A stretch of DNA of 64,000 nt from Streptomyces asoensis (GTDB taxonomy: Bacteria; Actinomycetota; Actinomycetes; Streptomycetales; Streptomycetaceae), in the NCBI RefSeq assembly GCF_013085465.1, contig NZ_CP049838.1, positions 3,782,001 through 3,846,000 on the forward strand, read 5' to 3'. A model generated the notes under the pieces. It searched no databases. It was not told where the DNA came from and saw only the letters and a list, made by a program, of their open reading frames with translations. This document shows positions 22,826 through 31,266 of the stretch, in pieces. The stretch's first letter is position 1. Every line of letters starts with the position of its first letter. Position numbers and translations under genes: made by a program.

Positions 22826-23422
22826 TCAGCTCGTCCAGAAATCCCACCATCGGGTCAGGATCAGCATGCCGATCACCCCGATGTGCAGCAGCGGCAGTAC
22901 CCAGGTGAATTCGGCGAGGAAGTTCCGCACTCCGGCCGGGGCCGGCAGGAACGCGTGGCGTACGTCGAACGAGACGGCGTACCAGAACATGAGGATCGTG
23001 GCGACCCAGGCCAGACAGCACCACAGACACAGCGCGTTGATCCGGTACAGGGACTCGAACTGCAACCAGGACACGAACCCGACGCCGAAGAGACAGCCGC
23101 CGGTGAAGGTCAGCCAGTACCAGCGCGGGAAGGCGGCACCGGCCAGCAGGCTCACGCCGACGCACACGACGATCCCGTAGGCGACCAGGCCCAGCATCGG
23201 ATTGGGGAACCCGAACGCCGAGGCCTGGTCGCTCGTCATGACGCTGCCGCAGGAGACGACCGGGTTCAGGCTGCACCCGGGGGTGAAGCCGGGGTCCTCC
23301 AGCAGCTTGAACTTGTCGAGGGTGATGACCCAGGCGGCCAGCAGGCCGGCCGCACCGGTGAGGACGAGCAGCAGGGCGTACGCGCGGCCGCCGCCCGCGG
23401 GCGCCGGGTGCGGCCCCCGCAT
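22826..23422 (-). CDS. Vitamin K epoxide reductase (VKOR)-family membrane protein
   Basis: This 198-residue protein starts at an ATG overlapping the upstream gene's stop (TGATG). It has about five membrane segments. Key cysteines are a first pair split in the periplasmic loop (PGCSLNPVVSCGSVM) and the active-site CxxC in INALCLWCCLAW near residue 125. VKOR proteins reoxidise a DsbA-like partner or act on secreted proteins using quinones, so it drives disulfide formation outside the membrane. Chaplins nearby contain a conserved disulfide, making this a plausible but unproven link. No thioredoxin domain is fused. Confidence 0.85.
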   Translation of the reverse strand: MRGPHPAPAGGGRAYALLLVLTGAAGLLAAWVITLDKFKLLEDPGFTPGCSLNPVVSCGSVMTSDQASAFGFPNPMLGLVAYGIVVCVGVSLLAGAAFPRWYWLTFTGGCLFGVGFVSWLQFESLYRINALCLWCCLAWVATILMFWYAVSFDVRHAFLPAPAGVRNFLAEFTWVLPLLHIGVIGMLILTRWWDFWTS

Positions 23423-23922
23423 CAGCCGCGCAGCCGGCGAGCGGGCAGGACGATGTGCGCCGCCGCGGTCAGGGTCTCGTGGGCGCCCGCGAACGCGGCC
23501 AGCTCCTCGGGCGTGACGGCTCGGCCGGGCGTGGCCTCCGGCCAGGCACGGGTGGTGAGGACGAGGTAGGCGTAGCCGCGCTGCTCGACGGCCGCGAGCC
23601 ACTCCGGCGGCGGCAGGCACTGGGCGTTCAGGCTCGGCATGCTCAGGACGGCCGCACCGGACTGGACGAGCAGGCTGAACGGCAGGCCGGGCCGCTCGGT
23701 GCCGTCGACGACGTCCCCGCCGACGGGCATGCCGTTGTCGGTGAGCAGGCGCGCGACGGCGACGGCGGTCCCCTCGGGGCCTTCCTCGGTGTCACCGAGG
23801 GAGTAGGCGAGGAGGTAGGGCATGTCACTGCCGTCGGGGGCCTCGCCGCTCCACGGCATCACGACGAGGGTGCCCAGGTCGGCCACGCGGAAAGGGCGGG
23901 TTGCGCTTGGGGTTGAGGTCAC
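23422..23922 (-). CDS. DUF5949-like cytoplasmic protein
   Basis: This 166-residue protein has no signal peptide or membrane segment. Its N-terminus reads RPFRVADLGTLVVMPWSG, followed by DMPYLLAYSLGDTEEGPEG, a pattern I associate with DUF5949, a family confined to Streptomyces and relatives. The rest is Ala/Leu-rich with VLTTRAWPEATPG. It is translationally coupled to the VKOR-like gene, so they probably act together. Function is unknown; the family name is from memory. Confidence 0.65.
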   Translation of the reverse strand: MTSTPSATRPFRVADLGTLVVMPWSGEAPDGSDMPYLLAYSLGDTEEGPEGTAVAVARLLTDNGMPVGGDVVDGTERPGLPFSLLVQSGAAVLSMPSLNAQCLPPPEWLAAVEQRGYAYLVLTTRAWPEATPGRAVTPEELAAFAGAHETLTAAAHIVLPARRLRG

Positions 23923-24043
23923 CGCGCGACCTTATCGGCGGTTCCGGGGGCGTTCGGGCGTGTTCTCACCCGACCGGGGGACGCCGGTCCGTTGCTCCAC
24001 ACGAACGAGGGACGCGCCGCTCGACCCGCCTCGAACAGCGCCG

Positions 24044-24076
24044 AGGGCCGGTCCCGTCGGTGAGGGGACCGGCCCT
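24044..24076 (-). terminator. Terminator of the 24092 gene
   Basis: AGGGCCGGTCCC pairs with GGGACCGGCCCT around an 8-9-nt loop, directly downstream of the small secreted-protein gene on the minus strand. Confidence 0.7.
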
Positions 24077-24091
24077 TTCGGGAAAGGCGAC

Positions 24092-24379
24092 TCAGCCCTG
24101 TAGCGGCAGCCCGCCGAGGAGGGCGTTGTGGTTGTTGAGGGCACCCGTCGCGCCCTTGACGGTGCTGAGTACGGAGTCCTTGTTCTCGGTGTCGAGCGCG
24201 TCCGACTGGTGCTGGACCGGCATCGCGTCCTCCAGGTTGATGGGCCCCCTGGTGAGGGTGTCCACGGCACCGTTGAGGCTGGTGGGCGTGAGGTCGGCGG
24301 GGGTCGCGAACGCGGGCGCGGCGGCACCGGCGAGGACCATGGATCCGGCAACGACAGCGGCAGCCTTCAGGGACTTCAT
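24092..24379 (-). CDS. Small secreted protein of unknown function
   Basis: This 95-residue protein starts at MKSLKAAAVVAGSMVLAG (ATG 24379), chosen because AAGGAAT precedes it; longer frames begin in repeat DNA. The signal peptide ends AFA-TPA near residue 28. The mature chain has no Cys and includes SLNGAVDTLTRG and ATGALNNHNALLGGL. The style (short, Asn/Gly/Leu) recalls surface proteins of aerial hyphae but lacks chaplin and rodlin signatures. It sits in a run of secreted-protein genes between melC and chpF. Confidence 0.65.
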   Translation of the reverse strand: MKSLKAAAVVAGSMVLAGAAAPAFATPADLTPTSLNGAVDTLTRGPINLEDAMPVQHQSDALDTENKDSVLSTVKGATGALNNHNALLGGLPLQG

Positions 24380-24392
24380 CGGATTCCTTTCT

Positions 24393-24440
24393 TCGGCGAC
24401 TCGGCGACTCGGCGACTCGACCACTCGGCGAATCGGCGAC
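24393..24440. repeat. 8-bp tandem repeats upstream of a secreted-protein gene
   Basis: There are six 8-bp units: TCGGCGAC at 24393, 24401, 24409 and 24433, plus two variants at 24417 and 24425. They begin 14 bp upstream of the start codon, so they overlap the 5' leader or promoter. Confidence 0.7.
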
Positions 24441-24512
24441 TCAAGTCACCAGGGAAATTCTGACGTCGTGCCTAACGAGCCCCGCCGAAAGCGGAAACCG
24501 TGTGCGCAAAAA

Positions 24513-24549
24513 ATTTCCGCACCCCGGTGGGAGGCCGGGGTGCGGAAAT
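24513..24549 (-). terminator. Rho-independent terminator of the 24563 gene
   Basis: ATTTCCGCACCCCGG pairs with CCGGGGTGCGGAAAT. On the minus strand the stem is followed by a run of Ts, a classic intrinsic terminator. Confidence 0.85.
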
Positions 24550-24562
24550 CAGGGAGCGACCG

Positions 24563-25435
24563 TCAGCTGGTGGGCAGCGCCGGCACGGCCGCGGCCGGAG
24601 CCTCGACGGGCAGGGTCGGCAGGGTCAGACCGGTGCCGGCCAGCGTCGCGCTGAGCAGGTCGAGCAGGCTGGACACCACCCCGGTCACCGCCGGGGCGAC
24701 CTGGCTGGCGTCGAGGGACGTCGCGGCCGCGAGCAGGGCGGCGACCGCCTTGTCGAGCGCGGCGACGGCGTCGGACACCGGGTCGGCGGCGGCCTTCGCC
24801 TTGGCGTCGTCACCGCCCTTGCTGAGCACGGGCTTGGCCGGCAGCGCGGCGGCCGGGTCGGCGGGCTTGGCCGGCAGCACGACAGCCGAGTCGGCCGGCA
24901 CCGCGGGCTTCGCCGGCAGCACAACAGCCGAGTCGGCCGGCACCGCGGGCTTCGCCGGCAGCACGACAGCCGGGTCGGCCGGCACCGCGGGCTTGGCCGG
25001 GAGTTCGGCGACCGGCTCGGCGGGCTTGGCAGGCAGCTCCGCCTCGGGGTCGGCCGGGGTCTCCGGAGTCGCCGGGGTCTCCGGAGTCGCCGGGGTCTCC
25101 GGGGTCGTCGGGGTCGTCGTCGTGATCTTGGCGACGGCGGCCTTGACGGCGTCGCCGAGCTCGGTCGCCTGGTCGGCGGTGAGTTGACCGTCGTCGGCCT
25201 TGAGGACGGTGTTGAGCAGGTTGGCTACCGGGGTGAGGACAGTGCCGAGCTCACCGAGGCTTTTGGCCTGGGCGAGCAGCGCGTCGGTGCCGGCGACGGG
25301 CGTATCCGACGCCGCGGCGTTGCGCTCACGGGCAGCGGCTCCGTCGGCCGCCATGGCGGCGGGGGCGGCGATGCCGAGGACGAGGGTGGCGCAAAGTGCG
25401 GTGGAAGCGATACGCCGTACGGGCAGACCACGCAT
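24563..25435 (-). CDS. Secreted repeat protein with PAKPA-type linker
   Basis: This 290-residue protein starts at ATG 25435 (MRGLPVRRIASTALCATL), preceded by AAAGGAT. The signal peptide ends AMA-ADG near residue 28. Residues ~30-105 are helical (GTDALLAQAKSLGELGTVL). Residues ~110-205 are a Pro/Thr/Ala repeat region, first TPETPA units, then 14-residue units of the form LPAKPAVPADSAVV repeated several times. Residues ~210-290 are again helical (DAVAALDKAVAALLAAATS), ending LPTLPVEAPA. The Pro-rich repeat probably spans the cell wall. No anchor motif is present. Family not recognised. Confidence 0.68.
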   Translation of the reverse strand: MRGLPVRRIASTALCATLVLGIAAPAAMAADGAAARERNAAASDTPVAGTDALLAQAKSLGELGTVLTPVANLLNTVLKADDGQLTADQATELGDAVKAAVAKITTTTPTTPETPATPETPATPETPADPEAELPAKPAEPVAELPAKPAVPADPAVVLPAKPAVPADSAVVLPAKPAVPADSAVVLPAKPADPAAALPAKPVLSKGGDDAKAKAAADPVSDAVAALDKAVAALLAAATSLDASQVAPAVTGVVSSLLDLLSATLAGTGLTLPTLPVEAPAAAVPALPTS

Positions 25436-25645
25436 GGGGAAATCCTTTCGATTGCGTCGGGCCTTCGTCCCCACCGTGCAAACGGCCGTCGCCCTCCGCA
25501 ACAGCTCGGTCGCTTTGTGTGACGTCTGTTCGCCCAGCTCAATCGCATCACCCCTGGTGAGGCGGCCTGTCAAGGCTCACCGAGCGTGTCGGAGCAACGT
25601 CCCTCCATTCGGGGCAAGGCCGCCGGCGGCACCCGCGACAACGCG

Positions 25646-25680
25646 AACGGCCGCCCTCCCGACGGGAGGGCGGCCGTTCG
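25646..25680 (-). terminator. Terminator after chpF
   Basis: A perfect 16-bp stem (GAACGGCCGCCCTCCC with its complement) has a 3-nt loop CGA and sits just downstream of chpF on the minus strand. Confidence 0.8.
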
Positions 25681-25717
25681 ACGAATGACGCGTCGTGACC
25701 TCGAAACAGAGGAGACG

Positions 25718-25957
25718 TCAGTCGTTGATGCAGGTGTTGCCGAACGCCGGGTTCAGCAGGCCGACCACGTTGATCGTGTTGCCACAGACGTTGACCGGGA
25801 TGTGCACGGGAACCTGGACGACGTTGCCCGACAGCACGCCCGGGGAGTGCTCGGCGACGCCGTTCGCGCCACTGTCGGCGGCGGCGATGCCGGAGGCGCC
25901 GGCGACGGCCGCGGCGGCAACGGAGGTAAGGACCAGGCCCTTCGCGATACGCGACAT
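25718..25957 (-). CDS. chpF: Short chaplin (ChpF-like)
   Basis: This 79-residue protein starts at ATG 25957 (AAGGAG upstream). The signal peptide spans residues 1-27 (MSRIAKGLVLTSVAAAAVAG, cleavage near AAA-DSG). One chaplin domain fills the rest: SPGVLSGNVVQVPVHIPVNV, then VCGNTINVVGLLNPAFGNTC with the paired cysteines, ending IND. This is the minimal form found in short chaplins, which assemble on the hyphal surface as amyloid fibrils. It stands alone with its own terminator. Position left of the polysaccharide cluster matches chpF as I recall for S. coelicolor. Confidence 0.9.
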   Translation of the reverse strand: MSRIAKGLVLTSVAAAAVAGASGIAAADSGANGVAEHSPGVLSGNVVQVPVHIPVNVCGNTINVVGLLNPAFGNTCIND

Positions 25958-26096
25958 GGAGAGGTGCTCCTTGGGGTTTTGACACAAACACCTGGGCGGG
26001 GATGCCCGGCGCTGAGGTCAACGCGCGGGACTCGCGGGGGTTGTGCCGCCAAATGAGTGATGTCACCGGAGCCCGGCTTCACCATTCCGACACACT

Positions 26097-26125
26097 TGTC
26101 CGGTTTCGACGGATTAATCCGGACA
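26097..26125. promoter_or_regulatory. Nested palindromes upstream of a secreted-protein gene
   Basis: TGTCCGG (26097-26103) is inverted at 26119-26125 (CCGGACA), and inside it lies the perfect palindrome CGGATTAATCCG (26110-26121). The site is in the divergent promoter region of chpF and the 26196 gene, about 70 bp before the latter's start. It looks like an operator for an unknown regulator. Confidence 0.5.
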
Positions 26126-26195
26126 GCGGCTAGAGTTGCGCCCCATCCGACGCACGCCTATAGCAAGCAAATCGCACGAAAGGGCACCGCCGGTC

Positions 26196-27308
26196 ATGCG
26201 TAATTCCCTGGGTCCGCTGCTACGCCGCGCGACAGTCGGCGTTCTCGCTCTCACCGCCCTCTGGGCACCCGGGGGCGCCCGGGCCGCCGGTGCGCCGCCC
26301 GCCGCGGAGGCACAGCAACTCGCCTTCACACAGCGCTATCACGCGACACAGCACGGCGGGATCGTCCGCGCGGCCAACGCGGCCATCAGCTGCCGCACCT
26401 CCACCACGTTCACGGGCAGGGCGGCGCCCGCCTGTCCCGCCGTGCGCCGGGGCGGGGCCGCCGTCAACAACGACTTCGACATGTTCTACGTCGACGTGGA
26501 CCGCGACCCGAACACCTACAACTCCTCCCGCGCCGAGGTCCGACTCCCGCAGGGCGCGCGGGTGTCGTACGCGCGGCTGTACTGGGGCGGCAACCTGCGC
26601 GTCGGCGAGCAGAAGCCGCCGAAGGACAACGGGCGGGTGCTGATCGCCGAGCCCGGCGGGGAGTACAAGGCGGTGCTCGCGGACACGGTCGTCGGCCACC
26701 GGGTGGCCCAGGGCGCCGACGCCTTCCAGGCCTCCGCGGACGTCACCGCGCTGGTGCGCGCGAGCGGTCAGGGCCTGTACACGGTCGCCCAGGTCAATGT
26801 GGCCATGGGCCGTTCGACGGCCGGCGCGTGGGGCGGCTGGACGCTGGTCGTGGCGTACGAGAACCCGACGGAGCCGCTGCGGGACCTGTCCGTATGGGAC
26901 GGCTTCGACACCCTCGGCTCCCCCGAGGGCAAGGAGATCCGGCTGCGCGGGCTCGCCATTCCGCAGGGCGCGGGCGGGCGGGCCGGGCTCGTCGCGTACG
27001 ACGGCGACCGCGGCCGAACGGGTGATTCGCTCACGCTCTCGACCGGTGACCGAACGGGCACCGCGCTCACGGACGCGGTCAATCCATCTGACGATGTGTT
27101 GAACTCCACGATCAGCGAGCCGGGGGAGGCTCCGGCGGCGCGTGTACCGGCGTACGTCAACACCCTCGGCTACGACTCCGACGTGTTCGATCTGAGCGGC
27201 GGTTTGCGGCGCGGCGGTGACCAGCTGGCTGTCCGGCTCGTTTCCCACCGGGACGCGGCGTGGGCCGGGGCGCTCTTCGTCGCCGTCGACACACAGAAGA
27301 AGCAGTAG
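26196..27308 (+). CDS. Large secreted protein, DUF3344-like beta fold
   Basis: This 370-residue protein has ATG 26196. The signal peptide is residues ~1-31 (RATVGVLALTALWAPGG, ending ARA-AGA). Mature motifs include NNDFDMFYVDVDRDPNTYNS, ARLYWGGNLRV and AWGGWTLVVAYENP. These are typical of the N-terminal part of large DUF3344/DUF11-containing surface proteins, but here no DUF11 repeats or anchor follow. The fold is probably an all-beta lectin- or adhesin-like domain. It opens the polysaccharide cluster (49 nt before the first glycosyltransferase) and may bind the glycan made there; that is inference. Confidence 0.65.
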   Translation: MRNSLGPLLRRATVGVLALTALWAPGGARAAGAPPAAEAQQLAFTQRYHATQHGGIVRAANAAISCRTSTTFTGRAAPACPAVRRGGAAVNNDFDMFYVDVDRDPNTYNSSRAEVRLPQGARVSYARLYWGGNLRVGEQKPPKDNGRVLIAEPGGEYKAVLADTVVGHRVAQGADAFQASADVTALVRASGQGLYTVAQVNVAMGRSTAGAWGGWTLVVAYENPTEPLRDLSVWDGFDTLGSPEGKEIRLRGLAIPQGAGGRAGLVAYDGDRGRTGDSLTLSTGDRTGTALTDAVNPSDDVLNSTISEPGEAPAARVPAYVNTLGYDSDVFDLSGGLRRGGDQLAVRLVSHRDAAWAGALFVAVDTQKKQ

Positions 27309-27357
27309 GCGCGTTCCCGCCCGTCCCGAGCGCCACCGTGAGCGAGGAAACCGCGCA

Positions 27358-28536
27358 ATGCACCAGCCAGAACCCGACGCCAGACCCCGGGTCCTGCATC
27401 TCACCCAGCCCGTGGACGGCGGGGTCGCCCGGGTCGTGACGGATCTGACGCGGGCCCAGCTCGCGGCCGGCCTGCACGTCACCGTGGCCTGCCCCCCGGC
27501 CGGCCGGCTCGCCGGGGACCTGCGGTCCCTGGGCGCGGACGTGCGGCACTGGGCGGCGAGCCGGTCGCCGGGACCCTCGCTCCCCGGTGAGGTACGACGG
27601 CTCGTACGCCTGCTCGACGAGGTACGCCCCGACCTGGTGCACGCGCACAGCGCGAAGGCCGGGCTGGCCGGGCGGCTCGCGGTGCGCGGGCGGATCCCGA
27701 CCGTGTTCCAGCCGCACGCCTGGTCCTTCGAGGCGGTCGGCGGGACCACCGCGGCCCTGGCACTCACATGGGAGCGGTTCGGCGCCCGTTGGACGGACCG
27801 GCTGGTGTGTGTGAGCGAGGCGGAGCGCACCACCGGCCTGCGCGCCCGGATCGGCGGGCAGGTCAGCGTCATCCCCAACGGCATCGATCCCGAACGCTTC
27901 CACCCGGCCTCCGTCGACACCGTACGGGCCTCTCTCCTGCCCGAACTCGACCCGGCCGCACCGCTGGTGGTGTGCGTGGGGCGGCTGTGCCGGCAGAAGG
28001 GGCAGGACGTACTGCTGACGGCGTGGACGGACATCGCACGGAAGGTGCCCGGCGCCCGGCTGGTCCTGGTCGGCGACGGCCCGGACGGGGAACGGCTCCG
28101 GGCCCGCACGCCGGAGTCGGTGCTCTTCACCGGGTCCGTCGCCGATGCCGTGCCCTGGTACCAGGCCGCCGACCTGGTCGTGCTGCCCTCGCGCTGGGAA
28201 GGCATGGCCCTGGCACCGCTGGAGGCGCTGGCCTGCGGGCGGCCCGTGGTGGTGACCGACGTGGACGGCGCCCGGGAGAGCCTGCCGAGGGCGCTCGCGC
28301 CCCGCTGTCTGGTGCCCGCCGAGAACCCGGCGGCGCTGGCCGGTGCCATCGCCGGACTGCTGCTCGACCCGCTGCTGCGCGAGTCGCTCGGCCACCAGGG
28401 ACGCCGGCACGTCCTGACCACGCACGACGTGCGGCGCACGGCCGAGGCGGTCGTGGGCGTGTACCGCGAACTGCTCACGACCACCCAAGGGGCGCGCGTC
28501 GCGCCCACCGAGTGCAGGGAGTCCATCCACTCGTGA
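27358..28536 (+). CDS. Glycosyltransferase family 4 (first of the polysaccharide cluster)
   Basis: This 392-residue protein starts at ATG 27358. It has the GT-B fold: an N-terminal acceptor domain (VLHLTQPVDGGVARVV, VHAHSAKAGLAGR) and a C-terminal nucleotide-sugar domain with VSVIPNGIDPERF, VVCVGRLCRQKGQDVLL and the E-x7-E region VLPSRWEGMALAPLEALACG. It would transfer a sugar from a nucleotide donor to a lipid-linked intermediate on the cytoplasmic face. Its stop overlaps the GTG of the sugar-1-phosphate transferase by 4 nt, so it is co-translated with the assembly machinery. The sugar cannot be predicted. Confidence 0.88.
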   Translation: MHQPEPDARPRVLHLTQPVDGGVARVVTDLTRAQLAAGLHVTVACPPAGRLAGDLRSLGADVRHWAASRSPGPSLPGEVRRLVRLLDEVRPDLVHAHSAKAGLAGRLAVRGRIPTVFQPHAWSFEAVGGTTAALALTWERFGARWTDRLVCVSEAERTTGLRARIGGQVSVIPNGIDPERFHPASVDTVRASLLPELDPAAPLVVCVGRLCRQKGQDVLLTAWTDIARKVPGARLVLVGDGPDGERLRARTPESVLFTGSVADAVPWYQAADLVVLPSRWEGMALAPLEALACGRPVVVTDVDGARESLPRALAPRCLVPAENPAALAGAIAGLLLDPLLRESLGHQGRRHVLTTHDVRRTAEAVVGVYRELLTTTQGARVAPTECRESIHS

Positions 28537-29948
28537 CTGCGGAAAGCACCGTCCCCTCTCCCGGCGCGCAGCCCGGGTACTCTCCCGTCTCGGTCATTCC
28601 GCGACGGGAGAGCGGAGCGGGATTCCGGTTCCCCACCCGGCGGCCCCCGGCGCGCCCCGCGTCGCCGCTGCCGCTGCTGTTCACCGACGGCCTCGCCACC
28701 TTCGTGGGCGCGCTGGCACTGACCGGGGCGCAGCGCCGCCCCCTGCTGGTGGCCCTGCTGGTGGCGGCGACCATATTGCTGCGCCCGCAGCGACCGCGTC
28801 CGGTGGTGGGGGTGCTGGACGAACTGCCCGCCGTCTGCGGCCAGATCGCGGTGGCCTGGCTGGCGCTGGGCACGCTCGTCGCGGCGTGGAACCCGGCCCA
28901 CGCGCTGTCGGTCCGCACGCTGGTCCTCGGGTTCGCTGCGCAGGCCGCGGCCGGCTGCGCGGGCCGCGGCCTGGTGCATCTGCGGCGCCGCCGGGCGGTG
29001 CTGCGCCGCCCGCACGCCGCGCTCGTCATCGGCCCCGCCGAGACCGCACAGCGGGTGGCCGCCGCCGTGTTGCGGCACCCCAGGTCCGGGGTCCAGCCGG
29101 TGGGCATCGTGGCCGAGCAGCCGGACGGCGCCGACGGACTGCCCGTGCTGACCACGGGTCAGGAGGTGCAGCGGGCCCTCATCCAGAACGGCGTCCGGGA
29201 CGTCCTGTGCGTCCACCCCGCCGTACGCACCGTGCAGGGCCCGCTGCTGCGGGCGCTCGCCGAGTCGGGCTGCACGGTGTGGGAGGTCGACGCCGACACC
29301 CCCTCGTACGCGAGCCGCGAACAGCTCGCCGGGTTCTCCTGCCGTCGTCTCGACATGGGCGCCCGGCGCCGGGGCAGCCTCGGCAAGCGGCTGCTGGACA
29401 TCGCGGTCTCCGGGGCCCTGCTCCTGCTGCTGAGCCCGCTGCTGCTGGTGTGCGGGGCGGTGCTGCGGCTGACCGACGGGCCGGGGGTCGTCTTCCGGCA
29501 GGAGCGCATCGGCAAGGACGGCCGCCCCTTCACGCTGCTGAAGTTCCGCACCCACCGCCCGGTCGACGAGCACGAGGCCGCGACCCGGTGGAGTGTGGCC
29601 GGCGAGCGGGAGATGAGCCGCTTCTGCCGCTTCCTGCGCCAGACCTCGCTGGACGAGCTGCTCCAGCTCTGGAACGTCCTGTGCGGCGACATGAGCCTGG
29701 TCGGCCCGCGCCCCGAACGCCCTTACTTCGTCGGCCAGTTCAGCCAGACCTACCCCGGCTACGCGGCCCGCCACCGGATGCGGACCGGCATCACCGGCCT
29801 CGCCCAGGTCCAGGGGCTGCGCGGCGACACCTCGATCGAGGACCGGGCCCGCTTCGACAACGCGTACATCGACAACTGGTCGCTGTGGCAGGACATCTGC
29901 ATCCTGCTGCGCACCGCGGCCGCCCTCGTGCGACCGACCGGGAGCTGA
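28533..29948 (+). CDS. Polyprenyl-phosphate sugar-1-phosphate transferase (WbaP/CpsE type)
   Basis: This 471-residue protein starts at GTG 28533, overlapping the previous stop. Residues 1-200 include four or five membrane segments and a CoA-binding-like middle (AALVIGPAETAQRVAAAVL). The catalytic C-terminus is typical: KRLLDIAVSGALLLLLSPLL, VVFRQERIGKDGRPFTLLKF, RFLRQTSLDELLQLWNVLCG, DMSLVGPRPERP and GITGLAQVQGLRGDTSIEDR. It links the first sugar phosphate to undecaprenyl phosphate, so it starts repeat-unit synthesis. It sits between two other membrane steps of the same pathway. Confidence 0.92.
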   Translation: MTAESTVPSPGAQPGYSPVSVIPRRESGAGFRFPTRRPPARPASPLPLLFTDGLATFVGALALTGAQRRPLLVALLVAATILLRPQRPRPVVGVLDELPAVCGQIAVAWLALGTLVAAWNPAHALSVRTLVLGFAAQAAAGCAGRGLVHLRRRRAVLRRPHAALVIGPAETAQRVAAAVLRHPRSGVQPVGIVAEQPDGADGLPVLTTGQEVQRALIQNGVRDVLCVHPAVRTVQGPLLRALAESGCTVWEVDADTPSYASREQLAGFSCRRLDMGARRRGSLGKRLLDIAVSGALLLLLSPLLLVCGAVLRLTDGPGVVFRQERIGKDGRPFTLLKFRTHRPVDEHEAATRWSVAGEREMSRFCRFLRQTSLDELLQLWNVLCGDMSLVGPRPERPYFVGQFSQTYPGYAARHRMRTGITGLAQVQGLRGDTSIEDRARFDNAYIDNWSLWQDICILLRTAAALVRPTGS

Positions 29949-29955
29949 ACCGCCG

Positions 29956-31266
29956 ATGACCCTCGCCCTGCCCCTGCCCCGCGCCCGGACGCTGTCACCG
30001 GTCCTGCCCGTGGTCGCCGTGGTCGCCCTGCTCTGCCTGCCGCTCGGCCCCGGCGGCGAGGGCGGCGCCGGACCGGCCGACGCGCTGTCCGCGCTGGTCG
30101 TGCTGTTCTGCGCGGTCCGGCTGCTGCGACAGCGGCGGCGCCCGCTGTCCCGTACGGCCGCCCTGGTCCTCGGACTGCCGGTGGTCGGGCTCGCACTCGC
30201 CGCGATGGGCGCGTCCTCGCCGGGGGCGGGACTCTCCGGTCTGGGCCGCTACCTCCAGATCTTCGTGCTCGTCCCGGCGGCCGTCGTCCTCCTCGTCCGC
30301 GACCGGACCGACTTCCGGGTGCTGGCCTGGTCGTTCGTCGGGCTCGCGGGGTGGCAGGGGGCGGTCGGCGTCCACCAGTTCGTCACCGGGACCGGCGCCT
30401 CCTACCAGGGCGAGAACATCCGGGCGGTCGGCACCTTCGGGCCGCAGGACGTGATGGGCATGGCGACCGTCGTGGCGTTCGGCCTGATCTGCGCCGTCGG
30501 GCTGGCGCTCGGCCGGACCCCGGTACGGCAGCGGGCGATCGCCGCCTGCTCGGCGCTCGCCCTGTTGGTGCCGCTCGCGCTCTCCTTCAGCCGGGGCGCG
30601 TGGATCGCGACCGTGCTGACCTGCGCGATCCAGCTGGCCCTCGCCGGGCCGCGGCGGGCGCTGAAGGTGGGTGCGGTGACGGCCGCGGCCGGGGTGGTCC
30701 TGGTGGGCGGCTTCGGGGTCGGCTCGGCGATGCTCCAGGAGCGCGTCAACAGCATCACGGAGGTCAGGGACGCGCCCGACCGGTCGGTCACCGACCGGTA
30801 CACGATGTGGGCGGCCGCGGTCGGCATGTGGCGCGACCAGCCGTTGACCGGCGTCGGGTTGAAGGGCTTCCCCGAGCACCGCGACGGCCACGCCTCCCTC
30901 GCGCTGTCCTCCGGCAGCGACACCGACGGCGCGGGCTCCGGGTTCGTCAAGCAGCCGCTGCTCTCCCCGCACAACATGTACCTGCTGATCCTCAGCGAGC
31001 AGGGCCTGATCGGACTGCTCGCCCTCGCGGGCGGCTGGCTGGCGATGCTGGCGTGCGGGCTGCGCGGATGGTTCCGGGTCCGGCGCTCCGGACCGGGCCT
31101 CGACTGTGCGCTCGTCGCCTGCGGCCTGCTGATCTGGCAGCTCGTGGACTTCACGTACGCCGACATCGGCGGTCCGTCGACCGTGCTGACCGCCGTCGTC
31201 TTCGGGGCCGTGGCCTGGTGGGCGCTGGTCGGCGGCCGTGGCCGCGAGGAGGCGCTCGCCCGATGA
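29956..31266 (+). CDS. O-antigen ligase / Wzy-like polymerase
   Basis: This 436-residue integral membrane protein starts 8 nt after the sugar transferase. It has about ten to twelve hydrophobic segments (VLPVVAVVALLCLPLG, YLQIFVLVPAAVVLLV) and a large outer loop (~residues 260-345) containing DRYTMWAAAVGMWRDQPLTG and PHNMYLLILSEQGLIGLLAL. The latter is a hallmark of the Wzy_C/O-antigen ligase family. It should polymerise or ligate lipid-linked repeat units outside the membrane. It is coupled to the flippase gene through an ATGA overlap. Confidence 0.85.
   Translation: MTLALPLPRARTLSPVLPVVAVVALLCLPLGPGGEGGAGPADALSALVVLFCAVRLLRQRRRPLSRTAALVLGLPVVGLALAAMGASSPGAGLSGLGRYLQIFVLVPAAVVLLVRDRTDFRVLAWSFVGLAGWQGAVGVHQFVTGTGASYQGENIRAVGTFGPQDVMGMATVVAFGLICAVGLALGRTPVRQRAIAACSALALLVPLALSFSRGAWIATVLTCAIQLALAGPRRALKVGAVTAAAGVVLVGGFGVGSAMLQERVNSITEVRDAPDRSVTDRYTMWAAAVGMWRDQPLTGVGLKGFPEHRDGHASLALSSGSDTDGAGSGFVKQPLLSPHNMYLLILSEQGLIGLLALAGGWLAMLACGLRGWFRVRRSGPGLDCALVACGLLIWQLVDFTYADIGGPSTVLTAVVFGAVAWWALVGGRGREEALAR

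Noticed and set aside
26220..29774. A 1184-residue minus-strand open frame over the secreted-protein and glycosyltransferase genes
   Set aside because: Antisense shadow of three supported plus-strand genes; composition and lack of motifs fit high-GC artefact.
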